Shown: positions 7,458-15,360, counted from the first letter of the stretch. The stretch is 35,875 nucleotides of DNA from an uncultured Clostridia bacterium (GCA_945947915.1 CAMEZQ010000022.1:1-35875); one strand, 5' to 3'. Notes: generated by a model not told the origin, from the letters alone. Program-made: numbers and translations.

Positions 7458-8270
7458 ATGATCGGTGCCATTCTGGGCGATATCATCGGCAGCCCTTACG
7501 AATTCGACAGGGGCAATAAATCCAAAAAATTTCCCCTGTTCTCCCCCGCGTCTGAATTTACAGACGATACCGTGATGACGCTGGCCGTGGCCGAGGGATT
7601 TATGAACGCGCCCGCTGGCGCGGACGACGAAACGCTGCGGCAAAGCATCATCCGCTCCATGCACAGCCTGGGCAGGCGCTATCCAGACGCCGGCTACGGT
7701 GTACATTTCGGCATGTGGCTCTTTTTGGAAGACGACACGCCGTACAACAGCTTCGGCAACGGCTCGGCCATGCGCGTCTCCTCCGCCGCCTGGCTTTTCG
7801 ATGATCTGGCGTCGGTACGCCGGGCGGCCAGACTGTCGGCCGAGGTGACACACAACCATCCGGAGGGCATCAAAGGGGCCGAAGCCGTAGCCGCCGCCAT
7901 CTATCTGGCCCGCACAGGCAGCAGCAAAGAAGAGATTCGGTCCTATACCATCCGCGCCTTCGGCTACGACCTCAGCCGTACCTGCGATGAGATCCGGCCG
8001 CAGTATTATCATGTGGAAAGCTGCCAGGAGACTGTGCCCGAAGCCATCACGGCCTTTCTGGAGGGGACCGGTTTTGAGGACGTCATCCGGACGGCCGTTT
8101 CCCTTGGTGGCGACTGCGACACACTGACAGCCATCGCCGGCAGCATGGCGGAGGGCTTTTACGGCGTCCCCGCACCCCTGAAAGCCGAGTGCAGGCGCCG
8201 GCTGCCGCCCGACCTGCTGACCATTCTCGACCGATACACGGCACTTTTGGCCCAGACAGGCAAAGCATGA
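7458..8270 (+). CDS. ADP-ribosylglycohydrolase (DraG/ARH family)
   Basis: 270 residues from the ATG at 7458, which has a GAGGAAG binding site; an upstream in-frame ATG at 7428 adds ten residues but has no site. The fold's metal-binding signatures are all visible: GAILGDIIGSPYEF at the N-terminus, FTDDTVMTL (TDDT at 35-38), NGSAMRVS, VTHNHPEGIKGAEAVAAAIYLAR and VSLGGDCDTLTAIAGSMA near the C-terminus (the GGDxDT magnesium site). These dinuclear-magnesium enzymes remove ADP-ribose from modified arginine or serine in proteins, or degrade related nucleotides. It is transcribed away from the macrodomain cluster, and no ADP-ribosyltransferase is present in the window, so its substrate is unknown. 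A strong terminator follows the stop by seven bases. Confidence 0.92.
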   Translation: MIGAILGDIIGSPYEFDRGNKSKKFPLFSPASEFTDDTVMTLAVAEGFMNAPAGADDETLRQSIIRSMHSLGRRYPDAGYGVHFGMWLFLEDDTPYNSFGNGSAMRVSSAAWLFDDLASVRRAARLSAEVTHNHPEGIKGAEAVAAAIYLARTGSSKEEIRSYTIRAFGYDLSRTCDEIRPQYYHVESCQETVPEAITAFLEGTGFEDVIRTAVSLGGDCDTLTAIAGSMAEGFYGVPAPLKAECRRRLPPDLLTILDRYTALLAQTGKA

Positions 8271-8277
8271 TATACCA

Positions 8278-8318
8278 AAGCCGCCTGCCGGAAAATCCGG
8301 CAGGCGGCTTTTCTTTTA
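8278..8318 (+). terminator. Terminator of the ADP-ribosylglycohydrolase gene
   Basis: Perfect 14-bp stem (8278-8291 and 8297-8310) with loop AAAAT and a U-rich tail (TTTTCTTTT). Its core CCGCCTGCCGG is also found in the hairpin at 33258-33286. Confidence 0.92.
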
Positions 8319-8821
8319 TGCTTCCATACAAAATACGCTGTGCCCGAAAGCCCGGCTCAGGGCGCCTGTGTGCCCTTTCTGCCCGGCGCCTCCGGCCTGT
8401 CTTCCGGGACCGTGCCGTCTTCGGGTGCTTCGGGGAGGTCCGGGGGCTTACCCTGAAGACTCATATCCCCGCGGGCATTTTTTACCGTGGGGACGAATAC
8501 GCCGTCCGGCAGCTGATCTCTATCCTGCTGGACAACGCCGTCAAGTATTCCGACGCCGGCGGCAGCATCAGTCTGCGGCTGGACCGGGCCCGGCGCGGCG
8601 TGACCCTGCAGGCCTGCAACGCCTGTACCGGTATGGATCCCGCGGAGCTCGACCGGCTGTTCGACCGCTTCTACCGGGTGGAAAAATCGCGTTCCAAACA
8701 GACAGGCGGCTTCGGCGTGGGCCTGTCCATCGCCCGCAGCATCGCCGAAGCCCACAAAGGCTCCATCCGTGCCGACTGTCCCGACCCCCAGACCATCCGG
8801 TTCACCGTGGCTCTGAAGTGA
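8318..8821 (+). pseudogene. Remnant of a sensor histidine kinase (catalytic domain only)
   Basis: The open frame encodes about 167 residues, of which the last 130 are clearly a GHKL/HATPase_c kinase domain: N box LLDNAVKYSDAGG, F box LFDRFYRVEKSRSKQTGG, G2 box GGFGVGLSIARSIAEAHKG. The membrane sensor, HAMP and the phospho-accepting HisKA helix are absent, and the segment before RGLTLKTHIPAG has no resemblance to a kinase. The only nearby ATG (8318) sits in the U-tract of the preceding terminator and has no ribosome binding site or promoter. No response regulator is adjacent. The most likely reading is a 5'-deleted kinase gene whose 3' end has not yet accumulated stops; a functional stand-alone ATPase domain is less likely. 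Confidence 0.7.
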
Positions 8822-8958
8822 CGCCCTCTCCGCGGGAATTCATAAGATCCAAACAATTCTGAAGCACTGGACAAACAAAGCCTCGCTAAATCAGACCCAT
8901 CTGATCCCTCCGATCGGGGAAAAATATAAGGGCATCCACTGAAATGCATATCCATATG

Positions 8959-9001
8959 GCAGGCAGCGGCGCACACGCGCCGGCTGCCTGCTTTGCCTTT
9001 T
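8959..9001 (+). terminator. Terminator hairpin between the kinase remnant and cls
   Basis: GCAGGCAGCGGCGC (8959-8972) pairs with 8977-8991 across loop ACAC with one bulged G, followed by TTTGCCTTTT. It is probably the original terminator of the kinase gene. The other bases between 8822 and 9074 show nothing I can name. Confidence 0.75.
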
Positions 9002-9074
9002 CTGACGCGGCCGACAGACGCAGATCCCCGGGCCGCCGTCTGAAGGAAGACATCAAAAGAAGGAGGCTGAAAAA

Positions 9075-10604
9075 ATGAAAAAACTCTTCAAGGTCGTCCG
9101 TTCCCGCTTTTTTCTGGCGGCCTTCGTCATCGCGCTGGAGTTCGTGCAGCTGCTGGCGGTGTTCGTTCTTTTATACGAATATTTTCTGCCCATCACCGTG
9201 CTTGGATGGATCTTCCACATCGGCGTGCTGCTATATCTGATCAACCGTGACGAGATCCCGGAATTCAAGCTGCCCTGGCTGATGATCCTGTTCCTGCTGC
9301 CGGTGATCGGCGCCTTTATCTTCATGCTGCTTTCCAGCAGCGATGCCAGCAAAAAGTCGGCGGAGCGCCACAGCCTCGCTCTGCAGACGGTCAAGTCCTA
9401 CCTGGGGCAGTCCGCGGACATCGACACCCTGCGTGCCCGGGATCCGGAGGCCGGCGCGCAGGCCGTTTATCTCCGGAATGCCGCCGCCATGCCCTGCTGT
9501 GCCGGATGCCGAACGACCTATTACTCATCGGGCGAGGCTTTTTTCTCGGCACTGACCGACGATCTGAAGAAAGCCGAGCGTTTTATTCTGATGGAATATT
9601 TTATCGTGCAGGCCGGGCAGATGTGGGATACCATCCACGGCATCCTGCGTGAAAAAGCCGCCTGCGGCGTGCAGGTGTATTTCACATATGATGACTTCGG
9701 CTGCATGACCACTCTGCCGGAGCGCTACTACCGGCAGCTCCGGCAGGAGGGCATCCACTGTATCCCCTCCAACCGGTTCACTCCCATTCTGTCCAATATC
9801 CACAACAACCGCGACCACCGGAAGATCACGGTTATAGACGGCAGCATCGGCTATACCGGCGGCATCAATCTGGCCGATGAATATATCAATGCCCGGCAGA
9901 AATACGGCCACTGGAAGGACACGGCTGTCCGGCTGGAGGGTCGGGCTGTCAGAAATCTCACGGCGCTTTTTCTTACCACCTGGAACGCCCAGAGCCGCCA
10001 GCCCATCGACTGCGCCGACCTGATGGAAGCCCCGGCCGGGCCGTCCGGCGGGCGCGGCTATGTGATCCCCTTCGGCGACGGCCCCGCCCCCATGTATCAG
10101 GATACCATCGGAAAAAATGTTTATCTGAATCTGATCCACGCCGCCGAAAAATACCTGTATATCACCACGCCCTACCTGATCTGCGACCACGAGCTGCTCA
10201 GCGCGCTGCGGCTGGCCGCCAAAAAAGGCGTTGACGTGCGCATCATCACGCCGCATATTCCGGATAAAAAGACGGTCTTTCTCATGACCCGCTCCAATTA
10301 CTACGGTCTGATCCGAAACGGCGTGCGGATCTTTGAATATACCCCTGGGTTCATCCACGCCAAAAACTTCGTCTACGACGACAAATACGCCGTCTGCGGC
10401 ACCATCAATCTGGATTACCGTTCCCTGGTCCATCATTTCGAGTGCGGCGTATGGATGTACGGCACCGACTGCATTGGGGATATGCGCGCCGATTTCGAGG
10501 CGACCGCCGCGCGGTCACAGCCCGTTTCCTTGCAGGAAGCCCGCCTGCGCGGCTGGCAGCGGCTGCTGGCCGAGCTGATGAAGGTCTTTTCTCCGCTGTT
10601 GTAA
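9075..10604 (+). CDS. cls: Cardiolipin synthase, phospholipase D type
   Basis: 509 residues, the usual length of bacterial Cls, which joins two phosphatidylglycerols to make cardiolipin in the cytoplasmic membrane. Two N-terminal membrane helices (about residues 12-33 and 38-56, with a further hydrophobic stretch at 70-90) precede a phospholipase D pair. HKD motif 1 is HRKITVID (His248, Lys250, Asp255) followed by GYTGGINLADEY; HKD motif 2 is HAKNFVYD (His428, Lys430, Asp435) followed by CGTINLDYRS. Both catalytic halves are complete. AAGGAGG precedes the ATG. No clear promoter was found in the 250 bases upstream. It stands alone between two terminator-like regions, so it is likely monocistronic. 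Confidence 0.94.
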   Translation: MKKLFKVVRSRFFLAAFVIALEFVQLLAVFVLLYEYFLPITVLGWIFHIGVLLYLINRDEIPEFKLPWLMILFLLPVIGAFIFMLLSSSDASKKSAERHSLALQTVKSYLGQSADIDTLRARDPEAGAQAVYLRNAAAMPCCAGCRTTYYSSGEAFFSALTDDLKKAERFILMEYFIVQAGQMWDTIHGILREKAACGVQVYFTYDDFGCMTTLPERYYRQLRQEGIHCIPSNRFTPILSNIHNNRDHRKITVIDGSIGYTGGINLADEYINARQKYGHWKDTAVRLEGRAVRNLTALFLTTWNAQSRQPIDCADLMEAPAGPSGGRGYVIPFGDGPAPMYQDTIGKNVYLNLIHAAEKYLYITTPYLICDHELLSALRLAAKKGVDVRIITPHIPDKKTVFLMTRSNYYGLIRNGVRIFEYTPGFIHAKNFVYDDKYAVCGTINLDYRSLVHHFECGVWMYGTDCIGDMRADFEATAARSQPVSLQEARLRGWQRLLAELMKVFSPLL

Positions 10605-10785
10605 GGCAAAATTCAAATTCTCAAACGCAGAAGAAACAAGGTCAGAATATCCTGCATCCAGAGATCCTGCCTTCAAAGCAGCTGCAGGGAGGAAAAACGC
10701 AGCCTTTCAAGCGGCTTTTTCATCGACTTCCGTTTCCCCATCCGGCCAGCTGTGCGCGGCCGTGCCGACGGCCGCCGGAGCCAGC
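10605..10785 (+). other. Intergenic stretch after cls
   Basis: No gene is seen here. It contains a weak inverted repeat CCTGCA/TGCAGG near 10651-10687 and a perfect 7-bp hairpin CGGCCGT/ACGGCCG (10757-10774, loop GCCG) without a U-run. No convincing terminator for cls could be placed; AGCC/GGCT before TTTTT near 10700-10720 is the best candidate but only four base pairs long. Confidence 0.4.
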
Positions 10786-10814
10786 TTGACTTTTCCGGCC
10801 TTTCGCTGTATGAT
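10786..10814 (+). promoter_or_regulatory. Promoter of the structured RNA / TROVE-like gene
   Basis: TTGACT (10786-10791) and TATGAT (10809-10814) are spaced by exactly 17 bases. Transcription would start near 10821, some 180 bases before the TROVE-like start codon. Confidence 0.7.
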
Positions 10815-10820
10815 TCGGAA

Positions 10821-10972
10821 TGAAAAGCACATACAGCAATACCAAACAGGAGATTATGGATTTTGCGTGCTTTGTTCAAAGGCACACACAGCAGCTTTTT
10901 TACTTGAGGAATCTGGCGCTGCATCGGCCGAAAGGCGGACGCAGCCCGCAAACAATATGTGCCTTGTTTTTT
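10821..10972 (+). ncRNA. Candidate structured RNA upstream of the TROVE-like gene
   Basis: About 150 bases between a good promoter and a U6 run, with three mutually exclusive helices: AAAGCAC (10824-10830) with GTGCTTT (10867-10873); the same GTGCTTT with AAGGCAC (10879-10885, one G-U pair); and AAGGCACA (10879-10886) with TGTGCCTT (10958-10965), followed at once by a G and six T. Inside the last helix is a 12-bp stem with two mismatches and a GAAA tetraloop (10918-10945). This is either a small RNA ending at the U-run (a Y-RNA-like partner of the downstream protein would be one option) or an attenuator in the leader. The structures are seen in sequence; both roles are inference. Confidence 0.4.
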
Positions 10973-11001
10973 ATCCAACATCACGGAAAAGGAGTGATCT
11001 C

Positions 11002-12471
11002 ATGCTGGAGCATCTGCAGGCGGAGGCCAACCGGACCTGTACCGAAAACGGCGCCCCGACCCATCGGTCCACTTTGTCAGACTGCCTGGATCTGTTCGGC
11101 ACCATCGGCGCCCTGCGCCGTGCCCCGGAGCAGGACATCGTCAGCCGTTTTCTCCGTGCCTATGCCGAAGACGCCGAACTGGCCATGAAGATCCTTTTCT
11201 TTGCCCGCGATATTCGCGGCGGCCTGGGAGAGCGCCGTGTTTTTCGCGTAATCCTGCGCTGGCTGGCATTCAGCGCGCCCCGATCGGTTGAAAAAAACAT
11301 CCCCTATATCGCCGAATACGGCCGTTATGACGATCTTCTGTCCCTGCTGGATACGCCCTGCGCGCCCAAAACACTGGAATACATCTCCCAGTGTCTGGCG
11401 ATCGACCGGACGGCGCTGGCAGCCGGAGATCCCGTTTCCCTGCTGGCCAAGTGGCTCCCCTCCGTCAATGCTTCCGATCCCCAAACCGTGCGGTCGGCCA
11501 AGCGCATCGCCCGGGCGCTGGGCATGAATGACGCGGCTTACCGCCGCACCCTGTCGGCGCTGCGCGCCCGCATCGGCATTCTGGAAAACAATCTGCGCAC
11601 CCGGGACTATACTTTTGATTACGAAAAGCAGCCCTCCCTGGCCATGCTTAAATACCGGAAGGCTTTTTTCCGCAACGACGGCAGCCGATACAACGCTTTC
11701 CTGCAGCGTGTTGCCCAGGGCAAAGCCGTGCTGCACACCGGCACGCTGGCGCCCTATGATATCATCCGCTCCCTTTGCGACCGGTGGATATACTCAGATA
11801 TGCCGGCACACGAACGCCAGGCGCTCGACGTCACCTGGAACGCCCAGGACGACTTCACCAACGGCGAAAACGCCCTGGTGGTCATGGACGGATCCGGCTC
11901 TATGTATATGGGCGGCGATCCGCTGCCGTCGGCCGTGGCCCTGTCGCTGGCCATCTACTTCGCCGAACGCAACACCGGCGCCTTCCGCGATCATTTCATC
12001 ACCTTCTCGGCGCAGCCCCGCCTGGTCAGGATCCAGGGTCGGGACATCTATGAAAAAGTGCTCTACTGTCGTCAGTTCGACGAAGTCGCCGACACCAATC
12101 TGGAAGCCGTATTCGATCTGATCCTGGACACCGCCACCGCTTACGGCCTGCCGCAGGAAGATCTGCCCTCCCGGCTCTATATTATCAGCGATATGGAGTT
12201 CAACGGCTGCGTCCGCAATGGCGGTATGACCAACTTCCAATCGGCAGCCCAGCGGTTTGCCGAACACGGCTATCAGCTGCCGGAGGTGGTTTTCTGGAAC
12301 GTCGACAGCCGTCACAGCCAGCAGCCGGTGACGCGCAACGAGCAGGGCGTGGCACTGGTCTCGGGCAATTCTCCCCGCATTTTCTCCCTGCTGCAGGCAG
12401 GCCTGCTCTCCCCTTACGCCGCCATGATGGATCTGCTGCGCAGCGAGCGCTACGCACCCATCCACGCATGA
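11002..12471 (+). CDS. TROVE/DUF2828-like protein with C-terminal vWA domain
   Basis: 489 residues from the ATG at 11002, placed after AAAGGAG; longer in-frame starts upstream run through the structured RNA and lack resemblance. The N-terminal 280 residues are helical and start with TENGAPTHRSTLSDCLDLFGTIGALRR, followed by AMKILFFARDIRGGLGERRVFR, which I recognise from DUF2828 proteins and which resembles the HEAT-like ring of TROVE/Ro60 RNA-binding proteins. The C-terminal vWA domain has a complete metal site: DGSGS (296-300), Thr365 and Asp397 in IISDMEF. The end FWNVDSRHSQQPVTRNEQGVALVSG is typical of DUF2828. Ro60-type proteins bind Y RNAs and misfolded RNA; for this bacterial branch the ligand is not established. 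No RtcB ligase gene is nearby. A terminator follows. Confidence 0.82.
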   Translation: MLEHLQAEANRTCTENGAPTHRSTLSDCLDLFGTIGALRRAPEQDIVSRFLRAYAEDAELAMKILFFARDIRGGLGERRVFRVILRWLAFSAPRSVEKNIPYIAEYGRYDDLLSLLDTPCAPKTLEYISQCLAIDRTALAAGDPVSLLAKWLPSVNASDPQTVRSAKRIARALGMNDAAYRRTLSALRARIGILENNLRTRDYTFDYEKQPSLAMLKYRKAFFRNDGSRYNAFLQRVAQGKAVLHTGTLAPYDIIRSLCDRWIYSDMPAHERQALDVTWNAQDDFTNGENALVVMDGSGSMYMGGDPLPSAVALSLAIYFAERNTGAFRDHFITFSAQPRLVRIQGRDIYEKVLYCRQFDEVADTNLEAVFDLILDTATAYGLPQEDLPSRLYIISDMEFNGCVRNGGMTNFQSAAQRFAEHGYQLPEVVFWNVDSRHSQQPVTRNEQGVALVSGNSPRIFSLLQAGLLSPYAAMMDLLRSERYAPIHA

Positions 12472-12508
12472 GCCTGCCTTCGCCGGCAATATTGATCTAC
12501 AGATACAG

Positions 12509-12554
12509 CAACGCGCGACCGCCTTTTCCGGCAGCCGCGCGTTGTTCTTTTTTT
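12509..12554 (+). terminator. Terminator of the TROVE-like gene
   Basis: CAACGCGCG (12509-12517) pairs with CGCGCGTTG (12536-12544), with a short inner CCG/CGG pairing, followed by TTC and seven T (12548-12554). Confidence 0.9.
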
Positions 12555-12559
12555 AATGC

Positions 12560-14545
12560 TCAAAGCAGCTTTTCCAGGTCTTCGATGGTCTCCACAGGCT
12601 CTGCGCAGGTCTTGCCGCGGCACAGGTAATACCGGCTTCCCGCGGCCAAGATGGGATAACCGGCGGTAAAGGGCGCCGCCGCGGCCAGCCGTGCCGCGTT
12701 CACAGGCGTTTTGAGCAGGACCGTCCATCGGTCCCGCGGCGTTTGCCGCAGAAAACGCAGCAGGGACTCGGGCGGCCGTGATGCTGTGCAGACCAGTTCG
12801 GCCGACGGCCACAGCTCTTCCATCAGCGCCAACAGCCCAAGGCCGTCCCCCGCCGGATGCTCCGCCATGGCGCCGGCCAGCCAGGCCATCTGCCGGTCGG
12901 CTGCCGTCTGCCAGCGCGTTTCCCCCGTCAGCCGGGCCAGACGGCTGAGCACCAATGCGGCCGCGGCGTTGCCCGAAGGCATGGCGCCGCCGTAAGATCC
13001 CTTTTTGCGCGTGATGAGCTGCTCCGCGTCAAAGGCATAAGGATAAAAACCGCCCTGATCCGCGTCGAAAAACAGCTCCAGCATCCGCCCGGCCACGGCG
13101 CAGGCCGACTCCAGCAGGTCGATCTGAAAAACAGCGCCGTAAAGCTCCAGCAGACCCCAGGCACAGAATGCGTAATCCTCCAGCTTCCCGTCCTGGGCCG
13201 CCTGCCCTTTCCGCCAGCAGGCCAGCAGGCGGCCGCCCTCGGTCATCTGCGTCCGTATGAAATCGACCGCGCGCCGGCCGGCTTCCAGATACCGCGGCTC
13301 ATCCAGCACCAGACCGGCCCGGGCCAGTGCGGCCACCATCAGGCCGTTCCAGCCCGCCAGCACTTTATCGTCTCTGTGCAAGCGCGCGCGCTGCCGCCGG
13401 AAGGCCTGCAGACGCCGGCACATGGCCGCTGTTTCCGGCTTTTCTTCTGCCCAATCTTGGGCGGCGATCCGGTTGGGAATGCTTTTGCCATCAAAATGGC
13501 CGGCCTTTGTAATTCCGAACCGGCGGCAGAAATCATCTGCCGCTTCGCTGCCCAGCACCGATACGATCTCCGCCGGCGTAAAGAGATAATATTTGCCCTC
13601 CACACCGTCGCTGTCGGCGTCCTGGCCGCAATAAAAACCGCCATCCGGATCGATCAGCTCCTCCAGAACATAATCCAGCGTGCGGCAGGCGGCGCGCCGG
13701 CAGAATTCCTGCCCTGTCTCCTGCCACGCCTCGGTATAGGCCAGCGCCAGCAGCGCGTTGTCATAGAGCATTTTTTCAAAATGCGGCACCATCCACTGCC
13801 GGTCGGTGGAATAACGGCAGAACCCGCCGCCCACATGATCGAAGATGCCGCCGCGGTAGATGTGCTCCAGCGTCTGCAGAGCGGCATCCCGGGCCGGCTT
13901 GCTGCCGACTGCCCGGGCGTACCGCAGCAAAAACAGCAGATTGTGGGCCGTGGGAAACTTCGGCGCGCGGCCAAATCCGCCCCACTGGCTGTCGAAGCTG
14001 CGGATATACCCGGCCGCGCCGTCATGCACCAGCGCCTGGGCGGGGCTGTGGGGCTGTACATCCTCCGTCCGGCGGAGATGCGCCGTCAGCGCATTCCCGA
14101 AGCTGACCAGCGTATCCCGGTCGGTCTTCCAGCGCCGGGCCGCCTGTTCCAGCAGATCCAGAAGCTGCGCTCTGGGCAGATAGGTACCGGCCCAGAAGGG
14201 CTCCTGCGCGGGCGTCATCAGCACGGTGAGGGGCCAGCCCCCCGAACCGTGCATGGCGACGCAGGCTTCCATATAAACGGCGTCCACATCGGGCCGTTCT
14301 TCCCGGTCGACCTTGATGGGGATAAAATCGTCGTTGAGCGCCGCCGCCACCTCGTCCGACTCGAAGGATTCCCGGGCCATAACGTGGCACCAATGGCAGG
14401 TGGAATAGCCGACGCTCAGAAAAATGGGCCGGTCCTTTCGGACGGCTTCTTCCAGCGCCGCCGGCCCCCACGGACGCCAGTCCACGGGATTCTGCGCGTG
14501 CTGAAGCAGATAGGGCGATCTTTCATTCTGCAGCTGGTTGGACAT
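12560..14545 (-). CDS. DUF255 thioredoxin-domain protein (YyaL/SSP411-like)
   Basis: 661 residues from the ATG at 14545, six bases after AGGAGGT; an in-frame extension to 14863 overlaps two other genes. The N-terminal 160 residues are a thioredoxin-like DUF255 domain opening with [17 protein letters not shown] and holding the CxxC motif in CHWCHVM (Cys50, Cys53). The rest is an alpha/alpha six-barrel fold like N-acylglucosamine epimerases and six-hairpin glycosidases ([49 protein letters not shown]). The family occurs from bacteria to man (SPATA20); its reaction is not established. No signal peptide is present. It is the last gene of a three-gene minus-strand operon with the HMA-like and 37-residue proteins. 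Length is typical. Confidence 0.92.
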   Translation of the reverse strand: MSNQLQNERSPYLLQHAQNPVDWRPWGPAALEEAVRKDRPIFLSVGYSTCHWCHVMARESFESDEVAAALNDDFIPIKVDREERPDVDAVYMEACVAMHGSGGWPLTVLMTPAQEPFWAGTYLPRAQLLDLLEQAARRWKTDRDTLVSFGNALTAHLRRTEDVQPHSPAQALVHDGAAGYIRSFDSQWGGFGRAPKFPTAHNLLFLLRYARAVGSKPARDAALQTLEHIYRGGIFDHVGGGFCRYSTDRQWMVPHFEKMLYDNALLALAYTEAWQETGQEFCRRAACRTLDYVLEELIDPDGGFYCGQDADSDGVEGKYYLFTPAEIVSVLGSEAADDFCRRFGITKAGHFDGKSIPNRIAAQDWAEEKPETAAMCRRLQAFRRQRARLHRDDKVLAGWNGLMVAALARAGLVLDEPRYLEAGRRAVDFIRTQMTEGGRLLACWRKGQAAQDGKLEDYAFCAWGLLELYGAVFQIDLLESACAVAGRMLELFFDADQGGFYPYAFDAEQLITRKKGSYGGAMPSGNAAAALVLSRLARLTGETRWQTAADRQMAWLAGAMAEHPAGDGLGLLALMEELWPSAELVCTASRPPESLLRFLRQTPRDRWTVLLKTPVNAARLAAAAPFTAGYPILAAGSRYYLCRGKTCAEPVETIEDLEKLL

Positions 14546-14586
14546 GCCGCACCTCCTATTTCCCCGGCAATACGGATATGGCCGGC

Positions 14587-14700
14587 TTACTGTTTTGTAT
14601 TGGGGCCGAGGGCCTCTTTTTTGCTGTTGTGATGCTGGTTGGGATTGCCGTTTTTCATCGGCGCGGCGGAGCTGCCGGGATTCTGGCGCTTTTTGCTCAC
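14587..14700 (-). CDS. 37-residue hydrophilic basic protein
   Basis: A small gene starting at GTG (14700-14698) that overlaps the stop TGA of the HMA-like gene by three bases (GTGA), a standard translational-coupling junction. It ends at TAA (14589-14587), 41 bases before the next start. The product (beginning [18 protein letters not shown], ending [11 protein letters not shown]) is rich in Asn, Lys, Gln, Ser and His with no hydrophobic core, in composition like small acid-soluble spore proteins of the SspN/SspO/SspP type. I do not recognise a specific family. Coupled start, lack of internal stops and operon position support it as real; a spore role is inference. Confidence 0.55.
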   Translation of the reverse strand: MSKKRQNPGSSAAPMKNGNPNQHHNSKKEALGPNTKQ

Positions 14701-14939
14701 CGCGCACCCGCCTCCTTTCCGCCGGGACAGGGCCGGGCCGCGTATCCGGCCTTTTGCAGCTGCCCCGCGATGCGGGCGGCGTCGGTGCCGGTAGTATCGT
14801 AATCGACGGCGATGCGGCCGGTCTGGCTGACGCTGACGCTCTGCACGCCGGGCAGGGCGTCAAGCTCCCGTTTGATCGCCTGCATATCGTGCCTGTCCGG
14901 AAGGCCGCCCATGGAAAAATAAACGCTTGCTTTTGACAT
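14697..14939 (-). CDS. HMA-like ferredoxin-fold protein without the metal-binding CxxC
   Basis: 80 residues with the beta-alpha-beta-beta-alpha-beta pattern of heavy-metal-associated domains: [10 protein letters not shown], then the helix [15 protein letters not shown], then [21 protein letters not shown], then [13 protein letters not shown]. The LDALPGVxSVSV segment is a strong match to copper-chaperone domains, but the metal loop MxCxxC is replaced by [10 protein letters not shown], with no cysteine before residue 71. It therefore should not bind copper in the usual way. The ribosome binding site GGAGGTGATCT (14951-14941) is a full match to the 16S tail. It leads the operon with the 37-residue protein and the DUF255 protein, and its leader can form a three-way junction. 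Confidence 0.75.
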   Translation of the reverse strand: MSKASVYFSMGGLPDRHDMQAIKRELDALPGVQSVSVSQTGRIAVDYDTTGTDAARIAGQLQKAGYAARPCPGGKEAGAR

Positions 14940-14957
14940 CAGATCACCTCCGGCTTA

Positions 14958-15011
14958 GTATGGCCCGGCGCGCCGTGATTTATTTCCGGCCTGGCGGAAA
15001 AATGGCCATAC
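14958..15011 (-). promoter_or_regulatory. Possible three-way-junction RNA in the leader of the HMA-like operon
   Basis: In the minus-strand message an outer 8-bp helix GTATGGCC/GGCCATAC (15011-15004 with 14965-14958) encloses a 6-bp hairpin TTTCCG/CGGAAA (15000-14995 with 14988-14983, loop 6) and a 3-bp CGG/CCG hairpin with loop CGCG (14975-14966). The outer helix ends six bases before the ribosome binding site. It matches no riboswitch consensus known to me. The promoter is unclear: TTGCGG-17-TATTGT further upstream is the best candidate. Confidence 0.4.
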
Positions 15012-15108
15012 CAAGGCAATAGCACAATAAAGACCGTCAAACACCGCCGCAAAGAGGCAGACTTTTCCGTTAGGCAAAACGGCAAATGGGAACGCCATAT
15101 CCGTCCGG

Positions 15109-15137
15109 TTGACGGCCGGCGCCTTTTATGCTATGGT
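15109..15137 (+). promoter_or_regulatory. Upstream plus-strand promoter before ribokinase
   Basis: TTGACG (15109-15114) and TATGGT (15132-15137) at 17-base spacing. It lies about 220 bases before the ribokinase start, so it would make a long leader or a separate small RNA. Confidence 0.5.
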
Positions 15138-15271
15138 AGTGAGAAATCAACCGGCCGATTTGTTTTCCGTGCCGCGCAGCACGGAAAGGCGCCTGCCCCA
15201 TGCCCGCCCCCGCCTTCCTTCCCACGCTGCTGCTCTCCGTATGCCTGCCGGCCGCTGAATGCCGCAGGCTG
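15138..15271 (+). other. Non-coding stretch with a stable hairpin
   Basis: No gene is seen. A perfect 9-bp hairpin TTTCCGTGC/GCACGGAAA (15164-15172 and 15179-15187, loop CGCGCA) is followed by a pyrimidine-rich stretch and a second stem GCCTG/CAGGC (15243-15269). Neither is followed directly by a U-run. It may be the leader of a longer ribokinase transcript or a small RNA. Confidence 0.35.
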
Positions 15272-15300
15272 TTGCTTCCCGCATGTTTTTATTCTATAAT
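15272..15300 (+). promoter_or_regulatory. Proximal promoter of ribokinase
   Basis: TTGCTT (15272-15277) and TATAAT (15295-15300) at 17-base spacing, 60 bases before the ATG. Confidence 0.75.
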
Positions 15301-15360
15301 TTTTGCAAAAGCTCTGTAAAAAACAGCTCTGCATCATCCGCAGGGCAGGAGGTACGCTCT

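Noticed and set aside
10820..11188. Open frame through the structured RNA, considered as a leader peptide or gene
   Set aside because: It runs far into the TROVE-like gene in another frame, its GGAG sits only three bases from the internal ATG, and the product has no protein-like pattern.
12857..14632. 591-residue plus-strand open frame opposite the DUF255 gene
   Set aside because: It is an antisense shadow without start signals, and the minus-strand product has clear family motifs.
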